Origin: Fibrobacteraceae bacterium
GTDB taxonomy: Bacteria; Fibrobacterota; Fibrobacteria; Fibrobacterales; Fibrobacteraceae
Direction of reading: 5' to 3'
Assembly (NCBI GenBank): GCA_023231365.1
Contig: JALNVO010000109.1
Span: 1-8,942 of the forward strand
Length of the DNA stretch: 8,942 bases
A program made the position numbers and the translations under genes. Positions 6,026 through 8,942 of the stretch are shown piece after piece. Below the pieces are notes generated by a model. The model was not told where the DNA came from. It made no database searches and was given only the letters and a program-made list of their open reading frames with translations. Position 1 is the first letter of the stretch. The number at the start of each line of letters is the position of its first letter.

Positions 6026-6742
6026 TCACCATAGCCAAGGATGTTTAAAGCAGTCCTCCGCAACATCAATTCTTCGATCTTCCATATAATCCCGACATTC
6101 TACAGATCGACTATCCCCAATTCTATCTTCTGGAGGCATTAACGATTGTGTCCAAAAATAGCCGTTCGAATCTTTCATACCTATATTCAAAGCTGGAAGG
6201 TATTTATGCTTTTTATGATAAAGTACGACTAAATAGAATTGCTCACTCACTCGAATTTTATGTTCTAAAGATACTGAATAATGCAAGCATTTCGATTTCA
6301 TCAAATCATTAGCCAAATATTCACCAAACAATGAAAAACGACGTTTGTCTTCGCACATCAAAGTAATGACCGATATATCCGTTTTTCCCACATTTTCCAG
6401 CCTATAACATGTACAAAATCTTTCTTCGGCATTGAATTCCTCTGGGGCATAATTCGCATAAACAAAATTTTGTTCTACAGAAGCTTCAAACTTAGCAACA
6501 ACGATCTTCACCACCTCACAATCGATGGCTATAACGACATTCGACTCTTCATTATAACATTCAATAATTTTAAACTCTGGTCTTTTTTCAAAACGATCCT
6601 GTAGCTCCTTTTCCTGTTCTTTTTTATCCTCCCGGCGTTCCTTACGTTTATCATTTAGATAGTTAAACGCACAAGAAATTACGCCTCCTGCAATCGCACC
6701 GGAAACCGCACCAATAATACCCGATATTGCTTCTGCTTGCAT
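6026..6742 (-). CDS. Single-pass membrane protein at the end of the CBASS operon, candidate effector or accessory
   Basis: I do not recognise the family. The 238 residues begin with one glycine/alanine-rich membrane helix (about 4-27, SGIIGAVSGAIAGGVISCAF) carrying G-xxx-G-type packing motifs. A highly charged stretch (about 30-50, NDKRKERREDKKEQEKELQD) follows, likely helical, and then a roughly 185-residue soluble domain rich in predicted beta strands, with CYRLENVGKTDISVITL near its middle. In one orientation the domain would face the cytoplasm. ATG 6742 is used; TTG 6748 is an alternative nearer GAAGGG. The ancestral cap3 stop (TGA 6747-6745) lies two bases before this ATG, so the gene was built into the same operon. 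CBASS operons need an effector, and membrane effectors are common, for example Cap15 with membrane helices and a beta-barrel. Effector function is inference from position and architecture; the real effector may lie upstream, outside the window. Confidence 0.7.
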   Translation of the reverse strand: MQAEAISGIIGAVSGAIAGGVISCAFNYLNDKRKERREDKKEQEKELQDRFEKRPEFKIIECYNEESNVVIAIDCEVVKIVVAKFEASVEQNFVYANYAPEEFNAEERFCTCYRLENVGKTDISVITLMCEDKRRFSLFGEYLANDLMKSKCLHYSVSLEHKIRVSEQFYLVVLYHKKHKYLPALNIGMKDSNGYFWTQSLMPPEDRIGDSRSVECRDYMEDRRIDVAEDCFKHPWLW

Positions 6743-6744
6743 AT

Positions 6745-6810
6745 TCAAAACATCCCTTCTAAATATAATTTTCCCGCTCCAATAATCAAAAAGAGCAGAG
6801 GTCGACCCAC
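6745..6810 (-). pseudogene. Orphaned C-terminal coding of cap3 behind a premature TAA
   Basis: After the TAA at 6813-6811 the cap3 frame continues for 21 codons (VGRPLLFLIIGAGKLYLEGM, then F) to a TGA at 6747-6745. P-L-x-F-L-I-I-G is the kind of strand expected after the JAMM aspartate in Cap3 proteins, and the combined length, 152 residues, matches the family far better than 130. This tail is therefore a remnant of the original gene. Confidence 0.65.
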
Positions 6811-7203
6811 TTATTTCTCAACTTTTTCCCACTCTGTTTTGTCGATTTTTGATGGGGTAGGATTTTTCTCTGGATGGGTATGCCATTCACCCAAATAGCC
6901 GGTTTTACCTTTGGTTCGTTTTACTATGGCCTTCCATACTTTCAAATGATTCTCATCATAACGAATAAACTCAAATCGTTTTCTTTTGTCATTTTTATAA
7001 GCATTGGTTGAGAATGTTACCATCAAGTCATTTCCTTGAATACAACCTAAAAGAATTCCCCCATTCTCACTTTCCCGCATCGCAACTTGTTGTTTTTGTC
7101 CAATTCTCTTAATCATCCATTTAGAGAAATGGACTCTATGTTCAATTTCATTCTCATCCTTCAATATCAAATGAGAATCTATGATATTCTGCAAATCAAA
7201 CAT
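6811..7203 (-). CDS. cap3: Cap3-like JAB/JAMM deconjugase of type II CBASS, C-terminally truncated
   Basis: The 130-residue product carries a complete JAMM metalloprotease motif: E46 in ESENGGILLG, then H108-T-H110, seven residues, S118 and D121 (WHTHPEKNPTPSKID). In type II CBASS, Cap3 cleaves the bond Cap2 makes between the CD-NTase C-terminus and its target. The ATG at 7203 overlaps the cap2 stop by 25 nt and has AAGGA seven bases upstream, so translation is probably coupled. The protein ends nine residues after the catalytic aspartate because of a TAA, and the same frame then continues with typical Cap3 C-terminal sequence to 6745. The zinc ligands survive, but the lost segment would normally complete the fold, so activity is uncertain. 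Zinc binding and peptidase activity are family knowledge; CBASS membership comes from the neighbours. Confidence 0.8.
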   Translation of the reverse strand: MFDLQNIIDSHLILKDENEIEHRVHFSKWMIKRIGQKQQVAMRESENGGILLGCIQGNDLMVTFSTNAYKNDKRKRFEFIRYDENHLKVWKAIVKRTKGKTGYLGEWHTHPEKNPTPSKIDKTEWEKVEK

Positions 7204-8705
7204 GATCCATCCTTCGGAACCTCAACTCGCTCCATGGGCCCCCAAACATTATCATCGCATTTCTGATACCAAAAGATCGTTTCATCCCCGGTATCTTTCT
7301 TCAGTGCCTTAAATAAGGCTGTCATTACCAAATTAGCAGCAGATATAGAGGCCGTAATTGGAAATGGAATATATACTGAATTACAGGAATCAAAGATATA
7401 TTGGTCTTCTTTCAACTTAGGCAAAAAAGCTCCGTTTTTAACATATTCGTTTACACACTGCAAGCAGGCTTTCTGTTGCTTTTTTTGTACAGAAGCACAA
7501 ACAGCTTGGCTTTGGCCATATATGTAACCACAAACATACAATGGCATTTTAGATACTTTCATAAGACGCCGATTCAAATAATTTGAAAGAGCCTCATCCC
7601 CAGTTGTGTCTATAATGATATCAAAGGGTAATTCTTGCTCTTCGCCAAATGCATCTTGAAAAGACTTCGTTATGGCTTCTATTTTGAGGTTAAGATTTTG
7701 AGCAATTAGGGCCTCTTTCATGGCTTTAGCTTTGTTTTTTCCTGTAACAGAAAAGCCTAAATAGTGCCGACTAAAATTTTCTTCTTTATAAATGTCTGAA
7801 TCCATCAATGTCAATGTTTGACCAAAACCAGCCCCTGATTTCACCAACATCGCCAATAAATTACTGCCAAGAGTTCCGCAGCCTACGACCAGAATTTTCT
7901 TATTCTGTAATGGAGCTATTTTATCCATGGACGCATTCCTCGAAAAAAGTTTTTTCTGTCTGTCTTTTACAAACGACAAACAACTGATGTCGTCTTTATC
8001 CGATGGAGACACTATCATTCCCAACAAGCAATCATCTTTTTTAAAGACTAGACCAAATTGATTTTTAGCAAAACAATTCTGAAGCACGAGCTTCTTTAGT
8101 TTTCGGAAATTCCGTTTTCCGAGAGCCATTTCTCCAAAAGCTATTATATCTTCTTTTTTCGTAAAAGGGTATTCCAGCTCGGAAAAATCAATGTTATGAA
8201 ATATCGAAAAGATGGAGCTGTTCAACACTATTTTGGTAGATAAAAAATCCTTACTATAGGTAATCAACGCAAAGCCATTCTTTCGGATCTGTAGCTCAGG
8301 CCCCTTTTCATTATCCCAGTACGAAGCAATCTCTCTCGTAAATTGTTCTGCATACTCCTTTTTCGGTGCATCCAGCACTGAATTTTTCACCTGGTCCAAT
8401 ACAAATCGAATCATACCAAAAGGATTCAAAGCATCAAAAACAATACTCCTCTTTTGGGCATAACAAATCGTAGCATCTTTGTCGATGTGAGGAACTTTCC
8501 TATAAAGCCCGTTCATTTTGGCGTCTTTAAATTTCACTACAGGAAATTCGATGCAGGCCTTGCTTTCAAAAATCAAAGATATATTAACACGGCCAAAATT
8601 TTTCGTGACAACGGAACCATCAAATTCAAGAGAATCGCTCCCGCCACTTGCATAAAAATTGCAAGCAGCAAGAGCATCCACCAACCCCTCCCAAGCAAAG
8701 TCCAT
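7179..8705 (-). CDS. cap2: Cap2-like E2-E1 fusion, ubiquitin-transfer-like enzyme of type II CBASS
   Basis: This 508-residue protein fuses an E2-like domain to an E1-like ThiF domain. In type II CBASS, Cap2 adenylates the CD-NTase C-terminus, passes it through thioesters and conjugates it to a target, priming the synthase. The E2 part (about 1-115) has HIDKDATICYAQKRSIVFDA with probable catalytic C81, followed by NPFGMIRFVLDQV. A linker region of unclear fold follows. The E1 part starts at KKILVVGCGTLGSN (G-x-G-x-x-G about 275-280), then LMDSDIYKEENFSRHYLG (D302, D304, N310, R313) and D366 in IIIDTTGDEA. C414/C417 (CLQC) and C502/C505 (CLIC) look like the zinc-binding CxxC pair; C441 in FDSCNSVYIPF is the likely E1 catalytic cysteine. 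ATG 8705 is chosen because the CD-NTase stop ends one base before it; the open frame back to 8786 only shadows that gene. Confidence 0.88.
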   Translation of the reverse strand: MDFAWEGLVDALAACNFYASGGSDSLEFDGSVVTKNFGRVNISLIFESKACIEFPVVKFKDAKMNGLYRKVPHIDKDATICYAQKRSIVFDALNPFGMIRFVLDQVKNSVLDAPKKEYAEQFTREIASYWDNEKGPELQIRKNGFALITYSKDFLSTKIVLNSSIFSIFHNIDFSELEYPFTKKEDIIAFGEMALGKRNFRKLKKLVLQNCFAKNQFGLVFKKDDCLLGMIVSPSDKDDISCLSFVKDRQKKLFSRNASMDKIAPLQNKKILVVGCGTLGSNLLAMLVKSGAGFGQTLTLMDSDIYKEENFSRHYLGFSVTGKNKAKAMKEALIAQNLNLKIEAITKSFQDAFGEEQELPFDIIIDTTGDEALSNYLNRRLMKVSKMPLYVCGYIYGQSQAVCASVQKKQQKACLQCVNEYVKNGAFLPKLKEDQYIFDSCNSVYIPFPITASISAANLVMTALFKALKKDTGDETIFWYQKCDDNVWGPMERVEVPKDGSCLICRIS

Positions 8706-8706
8706 A

Positions 8707-8942
8707 TCATCCCGCCCTTGTTGTACGAGGCGGTTCTCTGAAATTCGGCGTACTGACATCAGAAAGGATCGGGAAACGGCCCCCAAGATGAGATTGCGCC
8801 ATCACACAAACATCCGTCAAAGATGCCCAACTATTTACAATAGCCGAACGAAACCCTCTTGCATACTGTTGAAGCTTTTGGAACTCTTGCTCCGGGCACT
8901 TAATTGTGTCGTTAGAATCAGCCGGATTTTCAACACTCACCA
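8707..8942 (-). CDS. C-terminal part of probable CBASS CD-NTase, 5' end beyond window
   Basis: The frame enters from the right edge and ends at TGA 8709-8707, giving 78 residues. It opens VSVENPADSNDTI, resembling the D/E-NP-x-N motif of the helical domain in CD-NTases, then a helical segment EFQKLQQYARGFRSAIVNSW, then LGGRFPIL and a proline/threonine-rich tail FREPPRTTRAG. The nucleotidyltransferase catalytic core would lie outside the window, so the enzyme class is inferred from this tail and from cap2 and cap3 directly downstream. Type II CD-NTases have flexible tails ending in a small residue, usually glycine, which Cap2 activates; ending in Ala-Gly fits that role. The stop is followed after one base by the cap2 ATG. 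No GTG or ATG near the edge should be taken as the start. The nucleotide product cannot be predicted from this part. Confidence 0.65.
   Translation of the reverse strand, partial: VSVENPADSNDTIKCPEQEFQKLQQYARGFRSAIVNSWASLTDVCVMAQSHLGGRFPILSDVSTPNFREPPRTTRAG

Noticed and set aside
8706..8786. N-terminal extension of Cap2 starting MGAVSRSFLMSVRRISENRL
   Set aside because: This stretch is the out-of-frame shadow of the CD-NTase C-terminus; the ATG at 8705 directly after that stop gives the normal Cap2 start.
1..8942. CRISPR arrays, insertion sequences, rRNA and tRNA genes
   Set aside because: No regularly spaced repeats, transposase frames, terminal inverted repeats or complete tRNA cloverleaf were seen on either strand.

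Overview
The window looks like chromosome from a Fibrobacter-type bacterium (Fibrobacterota). The evidence is a lipoprotein with long poly-serine linkers, a radical SAM/SPASM enzyme paired with that lipoprotein, and a small membrane protein of a kind I associate with Fibrobacter. This assignment is an inference from style and family content; no rRNA is present. By eye, base composition changes along the window: the left 4.7 kb is moderately GC-rich and the right 3.3 kb is clearly AT-rich, as expected for an acquired defence island.

Left part (1-4671). A GrpB-family gene runs off the left edge on the minus strand. Divergent from it is a YjdF-like (DUF2992) gene whose roughly 110-nt leader folds almost completely and masks the Shine-Dalgarno sequence, so it is a candidate riboswitch. 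A hairpin at 1257-1279 separates this gene from a convergent two-gene minus-strand operon: a serine-rich lipoprotein ending in a YGVP motif, overlapped by a radical SAM/SPASM enzyme. The radical SAM gene extends well upstream of its longest ATG-started open frame, because an in-frame TGA replaces the third cysteine codon of the CX3CX2C cluster motif. This is either a nonsense mutation or a selenocysteine codon. Next, also on the minus strand, come a TauE/SafE-type exporter and a pentapeptide-repeat protein, 19 nt apart and probably co-transcribed.

Middle (4672-6025). On the plus strand are a small two-helix membrane protein with a TTG start and no good ribosome binding site, then a very small lipoprotein gene with a stop at codon 3, then a strong rho-independent terminator. 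The rest, to about 6025, holds only short, weakly supported open frames and looks like decayed sequence.

Right part (6026-8942, minus strand, reading leftward). This is the 3' portion of a type II CBASS antiphage operon: the C-terminal end of a probable CD-NTase ending in Ala-Gly, an E2-E1 fusion (Cap2), a JAB/JAMM deconjugase (Cap3), and a single-pass membrane protein that directly abuts the ancestral end of cap3. In the family model, the CD-NTase makes a cyclic oligonucleotide signal, Cap2 conjugates the CD-NTase C-terminus to primed targets, Cap3 removes it, and an effector responds to the signal. The membrane protein is a candidate effector or accessory. Cap3 is cut short by an in-frame TAA, with about 21 codons of recognisable C-terminal coding left behind it.

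Three otherwise intact genes (radical SAM, small lipoprotein, cap3) each carry one premature stop. Resequencing would show whether these are real mutations, recoding, or assembly errors.
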